64,000 bases of DNA from Nostoc sp. CHAB 5844. Lineage in GTDB: Bacteria > Cyanobacteriota > Cyanobacteriia > Cyanobacteriales > Nostocaceae. Below, one piece after another: positions 36,024 to 45,456 of the stretch. The notes below the pieces were generated by a model, which did not search any database, was not told where the DNA came from, and saw only the letters and a program-made list of their open reading frames with translations. Positions within the stretch are counted from its first letter, which is position 1. Each line of letters begins with the position of its first letter. The DNA lies in contig NZ_JAIVFW010000028.1 in the NCBI RefSeq assembly GCF_020829595.1, forward strand, positions 28,538-92,537, given 5' to 3'. The translations under genes and the position numbers were made by a program.

Positions 36024-37145
36024 TTAAATCACTGCAATACAATCAATTTCTACCAGCACATCTTTTGGCAAACGTGACACCTCAACACAAGCACGTGCTG
36101 GCGCTGTATCTTCAGGGAAGTATTTAGCATAAACTGCATTCACCGCAGCAAAATCATTCATATCAGCTAAAAATACAGTTGTTTTAACAACATTAGCAAA
36201 AGTCGCTCCAGCTGCTTTTAAAATTGCTTCTAGATTTGCCAATACTTGCTCAGTTTGCTTTTTCACATCATCAGTGTAAACAACATCACCAAGTCGGGGA
36301 TCGATCGCAATTTGTCCAGCCACAAAAATCATTTGTCCAGAAGCAGCGATCGCTTGATTATAAGGCCCCACTGGTGCAGGTGCTTGATCAGTATTAATAA
36401 CTTGTCGTGTCATAGATATTACTTTTTCTAACGATACTTCCTGTTTACCGACTTCCACTTCAGAAGCGATCGGTTTGTAGATTTCTCCATCAGGCATTAT
36501 CGCACCAGTTAGGTCAGCATCTATAAAGGTTGCACCATATATGTTTGCTCCGGTCAAATCAGCCTTTCTTAAGTTTGCCCCATTGAGATTTACTTTGGTT
36601 AAATTTGCATTTACTAAACAAGCTCTCTCTAAATTTGCTCCTTGCAAACAAGCTTTCTTTAGGTTTATTTGTCCCAAGAAAACTCTAACTAAATCCGCCT
36701 CAGCTAGATTTACCTCTGATAAATTACATTTCTCTAAAGTAACTCCCCGAAGTTTAGCTTTCTGGAGATTTGCACCGTAAAGATTTGTATCAAAAAACTT
36801 GACTTGAGTAAAGTTTACCTCAGTACAATCTGCTTGACTCAGATTTGCGTTGCTTAAATTTGCACAACTTAAGTCTGCGCCACTTAAGTCTGCCAAACTA
36901 AGATTTATTGAAGAACCCTCTATTCCAATCAAATTTGCATTGATTAGGGATGCTCTACTGAGACTGGTGTTATAAAGTCTTGCTTTAATGAGGATTGCTT
37001 CACTCAAGTCCGCGCCATTCCAATTTGATCTAGATAAGTTTATTTCACTTAAATCCGCACCTTGAAGGTCTATACCTTGGCGATCGTAATCAAGAAATTG
37101 TCTTTCCCCTGCGGCATACTTTTCTAAAAGTTCCTCAGCATCCAT
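36024..37145 (-). CDS. Pentapeptide-repeat protein fused to a RidA (YjgF) domain
   Basis: One uninterrupted frame of 373 residues from ATG 37145. Residues 1-225 form a pentapeptide-repeat beta-helix (A(D/N)LXX units such as [20 protein letters not shown]) beginning [20 protein letters not shown], a common cyanobacterial start. Residues 245-373 are a complete RidA domain ([20 protein letters not shown], catalytic Arg in [12 protein letters not shown]), an enamine/imine deaminase that hydrolyses 2-aminoacrylate. RidA is usually a separate protein of about 127 residues. An internal ATG at 36413 would yield exactly that, but it lacks a visible ribosome-binding site and no stop separates the parts. 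A true fusion or a lost stop codon are both possible. Confidence 0.85.
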   Translation of the reverse strand: MDAEELLEKYAAGERQFLDYDRQGIDLQGADLSEINLSRSNWNGADLSEAILIKARLYNTSLSRASLINANLIGIEGSSINLSLADLSGADLSCANLSNANLSQADCTEVNFTQVKFFDTNLYGANLQKAKLRGVTLEKCNLSEVNLAEADLVRVFLGQINLKKACLQGANLERACLVNANLTKVNLNGANLRKADLTGANIYGATFIDADLTGAIMPDGEIYKPIASEVEVGKQEVSLEKVISMTRQVINTDQAPAPVGPYNQAIAASGQMIFVAGQIAIDPRLGDVVYTDDVKKQTEQVLANLEAILKAAGATFANVVKTTVFLADMNDFAAVNAVYAKYFPEDTAPARACVEVSRLPKDVLVEIDCIAVI

Positions 37146-37239
37146 AATGCACCTTTGAATACCACTGACACAGTATAATCGCAAGGATTCTGTGCCACAG
37201 GTATTCCCCTATCCGCGTCCTCTGCGCCTCTGCGGTTCG

Positions 37240-37683
37240 CTAATTAAACCCTAACCGTGGACGTATACCATAATGCCGATAGTGCCAATAATCCCGCAGA
37301 ATGCGATCGTGGTCAAAACATAAATTACTCGGTACACGCCAAGACTCAAAAATACCTATACCCTTGGCATCATCACCAGCTTTTGGCTCTTTTGTTGCTG
37401 TTGCCAAAAATACCATACTAATCGTATGCTGACGAGGGTCGCGGCTGGGGTCAGAATATACCAAAAATTGTTCAATTAACTCTACTTGCAAACCTGTTTC
37501 TTCGTCAGCTTCCCGCTTTGCTGCTACTTCCACAGGTTCGCCATAATCAACAAAACCACCGGGAATTGCCCAACCAAATGGGGAATTAAGTCTCTCAATT
37601 AACACTATTGGCCGATGTGGTCGGTCAATCAATTCAATGATGATATCAACCGTCGGAGCAGGATTGCGGTAATTCATAGTCAA
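37240..37683 (-). CDS. Nudix hydrolase
   Basis: 147-residue Nudix enzyme with the full Nudix box ([18 protein letters not shown], then DEETGL, about 42-66). The N-terminal [20 protein letters not shown] and the [20 protein letters not shown] segment place it with the ADP-ribose/NADH pyrophosphatase-like or NMN-type Nudix proteins. The substrate is unknown. Heptamer repeats adjoin its start codon (37677-37770). It is divergent from malQ. Confidence 0.88.
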   Translation of the reverse strand: MTMNYRNPAPTVDIIIELIDRPHRPIVLIERLNSPFGWAIPGGFVDYGEPVEVAAKREADEETGLQVELIEQFLVYSDPSRDPRQHTISMVFLATATKEPKAGDDAKGIGIFESWRVPSNLCFDHDRILRDYWHYRHYGIRPRLGFN

Positions 37684-37770
37684 GAGTCAATAGTCATTAG
37701 TCATTTGTTATTAGATCACTAACTGTTATTAGATCACTAACCAAGGACGAATGACAAATGACCAAGAACA
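37677..37770. repeat. Heptamer and longer repeats between Nudix and malQ
   Basis: GTCAAGAGTCAATAGTCATT units abut the Nudix start codon. A 16-base direct repeat (GTTATTAGATCACTAA) occurs twice at about 37709-37742, and AATGACAAATGACC units follow. Confidence 0.7.
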
Positions 37771-37847
37771 ATAGCCTCCTGTTCTGTGATAAATTCAATG
37801 CGATCGCCCAGTATGTCCTCCAGATTTATACTTGAAATTAAATAAAT

Positions 37848-39356
37848 ATGCCTTTTCCCAGATCCAGCGGCATTTTGCTGCATCCTACCTCTTTCCCCAG
37901 CCGATTTGGTATTGGTGACTTAGGCTTAGAAGCCTACAAGTTTATTGATTTTCTTCGAGAGAGCAACCAACAATATTGGCAAGTTTTGCCTCTGGGGCCC
38001 ACTGGTTATGGTAATTCTCCCTACGCTGCTTATTCCGCAATGGCGGGTAATCCTTTACTCATTAGTCCGGAAAAACTTAAAGATCAAGGTTTACTAGCTG
38101 AACAAGACTTTGCTAACCTACCAGAATTTGACGCTTCTGGGGTAGATTACGACAAGATTCTACCAATTAAACTTGAACTACTCAAAACAGCCTGTAAAAA
38201 TTTTCAAGCTCAAGCAACCATCATACAACAAACAGAATTTGCTGGTTTTTGTGACAGCAAAGCTTATTGGTTAGATGATTATGCCTTATTCATGGCGCTC
38301 AAAGATGCCCATGAAGGAGCAAGCTGGCATACTTGGGAACCAGAACTAGTAAAGCGCGAACCAGAAGTAATCGAGCAAACCAAGCGGCAGTTAAGTGCGG
38401 AGATTTTTTATTACAAATTCATCCAATTTGAATTCTTTCGTGAGTGGTCGGAACTCAAGGCTTATGCCAATATAAGCGGTATTCATATTATTGGCGATAT
38501 TCCCATTTATGTAGCTCAAGATAGTTGCGACGTGTGGGCGCATCCTGACATTTTTTGTCTAGACGAAGAAACCAGAGAACCAAAACTGATGGCGGGAGTT
38601 CCACCAGATTACTTTAGTGCTACTGGTCAGTTGTGGGGTAACCCTGTTTATGACTGGGAAGAATTACAAAAACAAAACTTTAAGTGGTGGATAGGTCGCT
38701 TTGAAGCAATGCTGGATTACGTAGATGTGATTCGCATTGACCACTTCCGAGGCTTTGAAGCTTATTGGGCTGTACGGCAAGGCGAAGAAACAGCAATTAA
38801 TGGCGAGTGGCTGAAAGCGCCTGGAGAAGAATTGTTTGATGCGATCAAAGAGGAATTGGGCAAATTACCTGTATTAGCTGAGGATTTAGGCGTAATTACG
38901 CCAGAGGTAGAAGCGCTACGCGACAAATATGAATTTCCTGGGATGAAGGTATTGCAGTTCGCCTTTGGTTCTGATCCCGGCAATCCTTTTTTACCATTCA
39001 ATTATTCACGGAATTTCGTAGTTTATACCGGGACTCATGATAATGACACAACAGTTGGCTGGTTTGATCAAGCCAGTGATTACGAAAAGCAGAATTTCCT
39101 GCTTTATTTAGGTTGTCTTAGTCCCGAAGGTGTGCATTGGGATTTAATTCGCCTAGCTTTGAGTTCTGTTGCCAATCAAGCGATTATTCCGTTGCAGGAT
39201 GTTTTGGGCTTAGGAACTGACGCGCGGATGAATTTCCCTAGTGTGGCTGAAGGTAATTGGGAGTGGCGCTATCACTCAGAAGCACTGACAAAAGAGTTAA
39301 GCGATCGCTTAAAAATTCTTACCCAATTATACGGTCGCGCTCCTCAACAAAAATGA
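37848..39356 (+). CDS. malQ: 4-alpha-glucanotransferase (amylomaltase)
   Basis: 502-residue GH77 enzyme that transfers alpha-1,4-glucan segments, working in glycogen and maltodextrin turnover in the cytoplasm. Family marks are visible: RSSGILLHPTSFPSRFGIGD at the start, the nucleophile Asp in DVIRIDHFRGFEAYW, the acid/base Glu in LPVLAEDLGVITPEV and the transition-state Asp in YTGTHDNDTTVGW. Length is standard for the bacterial type. Monocistronic, with a GCGATCGC site in its leader. Confidence 0.96.
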   Translation: MPFPRSSGILLHPTSFPSRFGIGDLGLEAYKFIDFLRESNQQYWQVLPLGPTGYGNSPYAAYSAMAGNPLLISPEKLKDQGLLAEQDFANLPEFDASGVDYDKILPIKLELLKTACKNFQAQATIIQQTEFAGFCDSKAYWLDDYALFMALKDAHEGASWHTWEPELVKREPEVIEQTKRQLSAEIFYYKFIQFEFFREWSELKAYANISGIHIIGDIPIYVAQDSCDVWAHPDIFCLDEETREPKLMAGVPPDYFSATGQLWGNPVYDWEELQKQNFKWWIGRFEAMLDYVDVIRIDHFRGFEAYWAVRQGEETAINGEWLKAPGEELFDAIKEELGKLPVLAEDLGVITPEVEALRDKYEFPGMKVLQFAFGSDPGNPFLPFNYSRNFVVYTGTHDNDTTVGWFDQASDYEKQNFLLYLGCLSPEGVHWDLIRLALSSVANQAIIPLQDVLGLGTDARMNFPSVAEGNWEWRYHSEALTKELSDRLKILTQLYGRAPQQK

Positions 39357-39421
39357 GGGAGATAAGGAAGATGGGGTAGCAAGTAAATTAACAATCATTG
39401 TTCCTTATCTCCCGCATCTGT

Positions 39422-40228
39422 TCAAGATTGAGGCTTGGCCGCAGCAATCTTCACTTCTTCTGGTTTACCTGGTTCTCCCATTTGTTTGGCTTCCTGCTGA
39501 TTAACACTCATCATCACACTACCAGCATTATCAGTTTTTACTGTTAGTTGCTCTTGAGCTTTCCAAACGCGATGAGTTCCCTCTGGCAGAATACCCTCAA
39601 ACTGAGTTTTGCCATCAGCAACTACACGAATCCAGGATGCTTCTTTCAAAGTGACACCAATCTGCACTGATTGATTTTCTTGATTGTCGCTCACAGACTG
39701 AGCTTCTGGATTCTCTGTTGCTGGATTTGGTACTGGTTGTAAAACAGTCTCTGGTTTTGACTGACTTTCACTATTATTGGCGCTAAAGTCAGCACTATTT
39801 AAGACTTTAGATAAGCTGCTTACAGAGCAGACAATCACAAATATATACAGTAAGTAAAGATGAACTGGGCGTAATAAACCTATTGATCTATTTACAGGAA
39901 CAGCCGCGTTTGTCACAACTGGCAAAGAATTAACAGGAAAAGCCTTAGCAAATTCCGCTCCATTAAAACCTAAGGCATCGGCATATTGTCTAATGAACCC
40001 TTGAATATAAACTGGTTCTGGTAAATCTTCGAGATTACCTTCTTCTATCGCCTGTAATAGCCGTCGTGAAATTTTGGTAATCACCGCCATTTCTTCTAGA
40101 GATAAACTCCGCTCTTGACGCGCCGCCCAAAGTTGAGCGCCCATTTCTCTCAACTTTTCTGCTCTTTGTTGTTCTGGAGTTAATGTTGGTTGCTCATTAG
40201 TTTTTCTTTTAAACTTAAACCACTTCAT
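39422..40228 (-). CDS. RodZ-like helix-turn-helix membrane protein
   Basis: 268 residues. The N-terminal HTH_25 domain (about 28-90: GAQLWAARQERSLSLEEMAV, EPVYIQGFIRQYADALG) is followed by one membrane segment (about 122-142: HLYLLYIFVIVCSV), a Gln/Ser/Asn/Pro-rich linker and a C-terminal DUF4115 beta domain (about 190-255: SWIRVVADGKTQFEGILPEG). This is the architecture of RodZ, which links MreB to the cell-wall machinery. In cyanobacteria such proteins are also annotated simply as DUF4115/HTH proteins. It is upstream of nothing else on its strand within 100 bp. Confidence 0.87.
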   Translation of the reverse strand: MKWFKFKRKTNEQPTLTPEQQRAEKLREMGAQLWAARQERSLSLEEMAVITKISRRLLQAIEEGNLEDLPEPVYIQGFIRQYADALGFNGAEFAKAFPVNSLPVVTNAAVPVNRSIGLLRPVHLYLLYIFVIVCSVSSLSKVLNSADFSANNSESQSKPETVLQPVPNPATENPEAQSVSDNQENQSVQIGVTLKEASWIRVVADGKTQFEGILPEGTHRVWKAQEQLTVKTDNAGSVMMSVNQQEAKQMGEPGKPEEVKIAAAKPQS

Positions 40229-40275
40229 GTTTTTGCTACGCTCCTTACTTCATCTGAATCTTTAATAGTTATGTC

Positions 40276-40393
40276 TAATACAGTTCAGTTAACTTTTTAA
40301 GATCCCCCCAACCCCCTTCAAAAGGGCAGCTGATAACTTTTATCCCCTCTTGAAGGGGGTCGCCGCAGGCGGGGGGATCTTAACTGAACCGTC
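40276..40393. mobile_element. MITE-like element with GATCCCCCC core
   Basis: The left end reads CAGTTCAGTTAA, then GATCCCCCCAACCCCC. The right end, reverse-complemented, reads CGGTTCAGTTAAGATCCCCCC. The interior contains CCCTTCAAAAGGG and CCCTCTTGAAGGGGG arms. Its right part lies inside the 3' end of the pseudouridine synthase gene and provides that gene's last codons and stop. Confidence 0.7.
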
Positions 40394-41146
40394 TTGAGTT
40401 ATGTGCTTGATGCACTTTTGCAAAAAGCGAATTTCTTCATCTTTTAGAGAACGATACTGACCCTCACGTAAGCAGGGTTCCTTTGGCTTTTTTAATTGAA
40501 TTGACCCTATAGCAGTTCGATGTAATTTAATAACTGGATGTCCCAAAATTTCGGCTACACGCCGAATTTGGCGATTTCTGCCCTCCTTTAAAACTATTTC
40601 TAAACAGCTATTTTCAGCAAAACTTTCTATAAGATTTACTTGAGCAGGCAGCGTTTTTCTTCCATCTAACATCACACCCTCAGACCACTTTTTGATTACT
40701 GCTGGCGAGGGATGGCCTTTAACCACAACATGATAAGTTTTAGGAATACTGTGACGTGGATGGGTGAGTCCAAATGTCAGTTCTCCATCGTTTGTGAGAA
40801 TTAATGCGCCTGTAGACTCTGCATCTAAACGACCAACAGGATGAATTCCTAATCCTGCACTTAACTCTTTGGGTAGTAAATCCAAAACTGTCTTTCTTCC
40901 TTGAGGATCATCGCAAGTCGAAACGACCCCTGCTGGTTTGTGCAACAACAAATATATTAATGGCGGGCGGGCGGCAGAAATTAACTTACCATCAATAGCG
41001 ATCGCATCTTTTTGCGGGTCAACTTTTTGACCTAAATGTGCCGATACACCATTTACCTGCACGCGCGACTGCCGAATCATTTCTTCAGCTTCCCGACGTG
41101 AAGCGATACCTAATTGAGACAGAGCTTTTTGTAACTTTACCTCCAT
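40340..41146 (-). CDS. RsuA/RluB-type rRNA pseudouridine synthase
   Basis: 268 residues: an N-terminal S4 RNA-binding domain (about 3-60, LQKALSQLGIASRREAEEMI) and a catalytic domain with the essential Asp in HPVGRLDAESTGALILTNDG and the RNRQIRRVAEILGHPVIKL motif. It converts a uridine of 16S or 23S rRNA to pseudouridine. The last 17 residues (starting DGSVKIPPPAA) are encoded by a miniature element inserted at the end of the gene, so the natural C-terminus was replaced. The catalytic fold is complete, so activity should be kept. Confidence 0.93.
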   Translation of the reverse strand: MEVKLQKALSQLGIASRREAEEMIRQSRVQVNGVSAHLGQKVDPQKDAIAIDGKLISAARPPLIYLLLHKPAGVVSTCDDPQGRKTVLDLLPKELSAGLGIHPVGRLDAESTGALILTNDGELTFGLTHPRHSIPKTYHVVVKGHPSPAVIKKWSEGVMLDGRKTLPAQVNLIESFAENSCLEIVLKEGRNRQIRRVAEILGHPVIKLHRTAIGSIQLKKPKEPCLREGQYRSLKDEEIRFLQKCIKHITQDGSVKIPPPAATPFKRG

Positions 41147-41286
41147 GTTGAAATTACTGATACTTTATTCAACCTTTAAATAATAATAGTATTGGCATTT
41201 TGTGCTAAATCGCCATAAATGTTACATTTAAAACTTATTTCAGTTCAGTCAGTTGCCGAGCTAATACTCATCAACACAATATTTCC

Positions 41287-42000
41287 ATGCCTGAAAAAAA
41301 TTCCCAAGCAAAAGGTGCAAATCCGATACGAGTTATTACCAACGTTCTCACCGCAGCAGTCAAACTCTGGTTAAGAACGCAAGTGAGTCGTGTTTCCCAG
41401 TTAGAGGTGGATATTAAAGCGAGCGATCGCCAACTTCTCTGGGGTCGTATTCCTTGGGTTTCTATTTCTGCAAGCGATGCAGTATATCAAGGCCTCCATA
41501 TTACACGAATTCAACTCGTAGCGGAGAATATTCAGGTCAACATCGGCGCAGTACTGAAAGGCCAGCCCTTACGACTGTTAGCAACAGTACCAGTAGTTGG
41601 CGAACTGATCGTAGAAGAGAAGGATCTCAACAGTTCCCTCTCATCCGAACTATTAGGGACTGCTTTAAATGAAGTACTGGTTAAACTTTTACCAGAACAC
41701 TGCCTAAAATCCAAGCAAATAGCTTGGGAAAAAATTATTTTGGAGAATCATCGAATAATTCTGGGTGCTATCCTAACATGTCCAAATGAAAATACACCTG
41801 TGGAAATCTCTTTAGGTTTAAATTTACTCAGTAATCATGAATTACGGTTATCACATATTCAAGTCTTACAAAATGGTGCGCCGCTGGGTGAAGGTGACAA
41901 TGATTACCAAATAGATTTAGGTTCTGATGTCGAAATTCAAGAACTGAGCGTGATCCCTGCTCAACTGGTATGTCGCGGACAGATTAACGTGAATCCATAA
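41287..42000 (+). CDS. DUF2993 (LmeA-like) protein
   Basis: 237 residues with the DUF2993 pattern (KLWLRTQVSRVSQLEVDIKA, GRIPWVSISASDAVYQGLHI, LNEVLVKLLPE). The family is related to the mycobacterial mannan maturation factor LmeA and is common in cyanobacteria. It has lipid-binding TULIP-like predictions in some members. There is no clear signal peptide here, although the N-terminal helix (VITNVLTAAVKLWL) is amphipathic. The function in cyanobacteria is unknown. It is convergent with cdsA. Confidence 0.86.
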   Translation: MPEKNSQAKGANPIRVITNVLTAAVKLWLRTQVSRVSQLEVDIKASDRQLLWGRIPWVSISASDAVYQGLHITRIQLVAENIQVNIGAVLKGQPLRLLATVPVVGELIVEEKDLNSSLSSELLGTALNEVLVKLLPEHCLKSKQIAWEKIILENHRIILGAILTCPNENTPVEISLGLNLLSNHELRLSHIQVLQNGAPLGEGDNDYQIDLGSDVEIQELSVIPAQLVCRGQINVNP

Positions 42001-42061
42001 AAATTATGAAGTATGAAGTATGAAGTATGAAAAAAACCTTTATACTTCCTGCCGCCTGCCT

Positions 42062-42955
42062 TCAGCTAATCAACGGCAATAACAGTGTGACGAAATAGTA
42101 AACTAACGGGGCTGTGAAGATATAACTGTCTGTACGATCTAAAATACCGCCATGACCGGGGATCAACTGTCCAGAATCTTTCACCCCAGCGTCGCGCTTG
42201 AGCATAGATTCAGTTAAATCGCCTAAAAGACTAGCAATGCCAATCAGTAAACCCAGGGCTGCACCAGTCAAGAGAAATTTGGGTAACTGAAGATAATAGG
42301 TTCCGACGATCGCCACAACGACACTAGCGGCAATTCCAAATGCTGCGCCTTCCACAGTTTTTTTCGGGCTGATATCAGACAAGCGGGTTTTGCCGAAGAA
42401 TTTACCAATCACATAAGCACCGATATCAGCTGCCCAAATACATAAGAATGTCAGTATTGTGAAAGTGAACCCTTGCGGTAAAACAGCTAAATTTTTCTGG
42501 TCTAAAATATTAGTCCAAGAATTCGGCCAATAACCATTTAACGGAATATTGCTAATGTTTGCACTACCAATTCCCCGTAATCTTACCCAGTAACTCGACA
42601 AGTAAGCTACATAAAACAGTCCCATAATCGAAGCGGAAATATCAGCGATCGTCGCCATTTTGGGCTGAAATAGCAAGTAAAAACAAATTACAGTTCCACC
42701 TAGAGGCAGTACGGCATCAGCTAAACTGCCATCCATCGTACAGATGATCAGCAATATTTGACTGACAAATATAGTAGTTTTGGCAGCAGGAACAATGCCT
42801 CTAGCCTGCACTAAATTAAAATACTCCAGTTGACCCAAAAAGATGCTGACTGCAATCACAATGGTGAAATACCAACCTCCTAAAAGAGTTGCTACCAAGG
42901 CAAGCGCGATCGCTATAATTCCACTAATAATTCGAGACCAAGGCATAAAAGACAA
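42062..42955 (-). CDS. cdsA: Phosphatidate cytidylyltransferase (CDP-diglyceride synthase)
   Basis: Integral membrane enzyme of 297 residues that converts phosphatidate and CTP to CDP-diacylglycerol, the precursor of phosphatidylglycerol. About eight membrane segments are visible. The C-terminal signature is present as SLLGDLTESMLKRDAGVKDS followed by GHGGILDRTDSYIF, with the conserved Asp residues for Mg2+. The N-terminal part is longer than in E. coli, usual for cyanobacteria. A 51-bp tandem duplicated repeat lies just upstream (42954-43051). Confidence 0.95.
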   Translation of the reverse strand: MSFMPWSRIISGIIAIALALVATLLGGWYFTIVIAVSIFLGQLEYFNLVQARGIVPAAKTTIFVSQILLIICTMDGSLADAVLPLGGTVICFYLLFQPKMATIADISASIMGLFYVAYLSSYWVRLRGIGSANISNIPLNGYWPNSWTNILDQKNLAVLPQGFTFTILTFLCIWAADIGAYVIGKFFGKTRLSDISPKKTVEGAAFGIAASVVVAIVGTYYLQLPKFLLTGAALGLLIGIASLLGDLTESMLKRDAGVKDSGQLIPGHGGILDRTDSYIFTAPLVYYFVTLLLPLIS

Positions 42956-43052
42956 GTATGAAGTGTGTAGACACCCTTTGGGTGGCTTGCGGCAGGCTAG
43001 GATGAAGTATGAAGTGTGTAGACACCCTTCGGGTGGCTTGCCGCAGGCTAGT
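42954..43052. repeat. Tandem duplication of a 51-bp repeat
   Basis: Two copies, 51 bp apart, share AAGTATGAAGTGTGTAGACA, a CCCTTTGGGTGGCTTGCGGC-like palindromic middle (CCCTTCGGGT in the second) and GCAGGCTAG. Copies differ by two or three bases. The AAGTATGAAGT word also occurs at about 42004-42028 and 57670-57700. Confidence 0.75.
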
Positions 43053-43093
43053 GTTAATTTCAGACTTCAGCCTTCATACTTCATCCTTTAGAT

Positions 43094-43708
43094 TTAGTCT
43101 AGTTTCTCACCACTGAGGATAAAAATCGGATCAACTGCTATAAAAGTCTGAGAAAAGCCTTTTGTTTCTAGACGATTGACCGCAGACTGAACAACTTCGA
43201 TATTTCTAGCTTGTAACTGCGAAAAGCTTTGAGAAATAGCATACAGACTTTCTAGATTACCAGCTGTGGCAACGACTCGGCCTGATGGTGGCAAATAATT
43301 CCACACGGCTTGTAAAATCTCCTGGATGGGCCGTCCGCCTTCAATGCAAACGCGATGAGGGACTGTCTTAATCTCATGCAAACATTCTGGGGCGCTACCT
43401 TCGAGAACTTCAACATTCTTTACCTCAAAGCGATCGCAGTTACGCTTGATCAGGTTGGCTACTTCTTCATCTCGTTCTACAGCAATAATTTTGCCTTTGG
43501 GACAGAGTAATCCAACTTCTACGGGAATTGTACCTGTTCCTGCACCAATATCCCAAAATACTGAATCGGGTTTTAGTCGGAGTTGAGCAATCAACAACAG
43601 CCGCACTTCTCGTTGGCTGAAGGGAATTCCCGGCAAATGCTCAAATAATTCGTCAGGAATGCCTGGGGTAACGTAAGGCCAATGTTGGGAAGGCATAGAG
43701 ACACACAT
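43094..43708 (-). CDS. cbiT: Precorrin-6Y C5,15-methyltransferase subunit CbiT
   Basis: 204-residue SAM-dependent methyltransferase of cobalamin synthesis, acting at C15 with decarboxylation. The start matches the family (GIPDELFEHLPGIPFSQREV). The SAM motif I is WDIGAGTGTIPVEVG, followed by GKIIAVERDEEVANLIKRN. CbiE (C5 methylation) is not adjacent, so the two functions are encoded separately here. Other cobalamin genes are absent from the window. Confidence 0.92.
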   Translation of the reverse strand: MCVSMPSQHWPYVTPGIPDELFEHLPGIPFSQREVRLLLIAQLRLKPDSVFWDIGAGTGTIPVEVGLLCPKGKIIAVERDEEVANLIKRNCDRFEVKNVEVLEGSAPECLHEIKTVPHRVCIEGGRPIQEILQAVWNYLPPSGRVVATAGNLESLYAISQSFSQLQARNIEVVQSAVNRLETKGFSQTFIAVDPIFILSGEKLD

Positions 43709-43792
43709 TTATACTAAAGAAAGATATCGGCTTGTCTAATTAGACAAACCATAAACTATAAAAATTTTTCCGATGTAGCGGTATAAGCAATT

Positions 43793-45271
43793 ATGATCAC
43801 TGAGCAAATCTTAGGCGATCGCTACGAAATTCAGCAGCAGTTAGGCAAAAAGGCAGGGCGGCGGACGTTTGTTGCTCGTGATTTAAAAACTCAAGAATTA
43901 GTCATCATTAAGTTACTCTCTTTTAATAGTGACTTTGAATGGAATGATCTCAAGTTATTTGAACGTGAAGCCGAAACTTTAAAATCTTTATCACATCCTG
44001 CTATCCCTCGTTATTTAGACTATTTTGAGGTAAATTCACCTACAATTAAAGGATTTGCTCTAGTACAGACTTATATTCCCGCACAAACTTTAGAGCAATA
44101 CTTACAATCAGGGCGGAGTTTTACAGAAGTTGAAGTTAAACAGATAGCCACAGCAGTTTTAGAAATACTGATTTACCTACACGGTTTAAATCCACCTGTG
44201 ATCCACCGTGATATTAAGCCTAGCAATATTTTATTGGGAGAGCGTTCTGGTAACAGTGTTGGTCAAGTCTATTTGATAGATTTTGGTTCGGTGCAAACAG
44301 TTCTGGCTGCTGAAGGTGGAACGCGGACGGTAGTCGGAACTTACGGTTATATGCCACCAGAACAATTTGGTGGACGCACTGTGCCTGCATCGGACTTATA
44401 CAGTTTAGGTGCAACCATAATTTATTTAGTTACAGGAACTCACCCAGCGGATTTACCCCAAAAAGATTTTCGAATACAGTTTAAGCCAGCGGTTCATCTC
44501 AGTTCTGGTTTGGTTCGCACTCTCAAGTGGATGATTGAACCGAGTTTAGACAAGCGCTTGAGTTCGGCACATACAGCACTAGAAGCTTTAGATGCTTTCC
44601 ATTGGCAACCAGCCACTATAGCTTTAACTATTGGTAAACTCACTGAAAGTAGAATTCAACTAACCAAAAAAAGGAAGCAGCAATCTGACCTTGCTTCAAG
44701 TATTGCTAAACGTGCTGGGAGTAAAATAAAAATTACCAAGAATTGGGACTCAATAGAAATTAGCATTCCCCCTAGTGGTTTTAAACTATCAATGCTATTT
44801 ACAGGTGCATTTGCGATCGCCTGGAATTCATTTATTTTACTTTGGACAATCAACGCTCTTATTGCACCTTTTCCTACCAATATTCCCTTTGCCTTATTCT
44901 CACTGCCTTTTTGGAGTGTTGGTTTTTTGATGATCTGGCGTTTAATTTTTGGTTTATTTGGTAGTGTTCGATTATCTATAGATCATCAGCAAATTACCTT
45001 CAAACGTGATTTATTGGGCTGGACATTTCATCGTCCCCAGTCATTACCTAGAGAAAATATTAGCAAGTTAGTTTATATTCTTCAGCATTGGCATCCTTTT
45101 CCAGATCGTAATGGTAATCAAACTATAGTCCCAGCACAATTAGATATCTGTGTTGGAATCAAAAAATATTCACTTGGTGGTAATACAGGTATTGACTTAT
45201 CAGAAATAGAACTAGAATGGTTAGCTGATGAATTAAGCGATTGGTTAGGTATACCGATTCAACATAATTGA
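43793..45271 (+). CDS. Hanks-type Ser/Thr protein kinase with membrane-domain tail
   Basis: 492 residues. The kinase domain (about 10-265) has VIIKLLSF with the ATP-binding Lys, catalytic loop IHRDIKPSN, the DFG motif IDFGSVQ and the activation segment GTYGYMPPEQ. The usual Gly-rich loop GxGxxG is degenerate (LGKKAGRRTFVA). After a basic linker (KKRKQQ) there are two membrane segments at about 335-360 and 365-390 and a soluble tail that resembles cyanobacterial proteins with a PH-like stretch. It is not linked to a sensor or phosphatase gene. Its substrate is unknown. Confidence 0.9.
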   Translation: MITEQILGDRYEIQQQLGKKAGRRTFVARDLKTQELVIIKLLSFNSDFEWNDLKLFEREAETLKSLSHPAIPRYLDYFEVNSPTIKGFALVQTYIPAQTLEQYLQSGRSFTEVEVKQIATAVLEILIYLHGLNPPVIHRDIKPSNILLGERSGNSVGQVYLIDFGSVQTVLAAEGGTRTVVGTYGYMPPEQFGGRTVPASDLYSLGATIIYLVTGTHPADLPQKDFRIQFKPAVHLSSGLVRTLKWMIEPSLDKRLSSAHTALEALDAFHWQPATIALTIGKLTESRIQLTKKRKQQSDLASSIAKRAGSKIKITKNWDSIEISIPPSGFKLSMLFTGAFAIAWNSFILLWTINALIAPFPTNIPFALFSLPFWSVGFLMIWRLIFGLFGSVRLSIDHQQITFKRDLLGWTFHRPQSLPRENISKLVYILQHWHPFPDRNGNQTIVPAQLDICVGIKKYSLGGNTGIDLSEIELEWLADELSDWLGIPIQHN

Positions 45272-45429
45272 AGAAGAATACATTCGTCAGAATCAATTAG
45301 TGGGAGATTCAAACCTGCCACTGATTGAAGACTACTAAATCTTCTCTTCGAGACGCTGTGCGAACGATTTAGTGGGGGTCTTAAACCCCTGCAATTCATC
45401 TGTCCAAATTCTGACTCCTGACTTCTGTT
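45272..45429. repeat. Repeat-derived spacer
   Basis: Hairpin-forming words CAGTGGGAGATT/CCACTGATTG and a CTTCGAGACGCTGTGCGAACG island resembling those at 30460 and 50185. No gene is seen. Confidence 0.5.
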
Positions 45430-45456
45430 TTGATAATATTGATAGAAAACAAGGTA

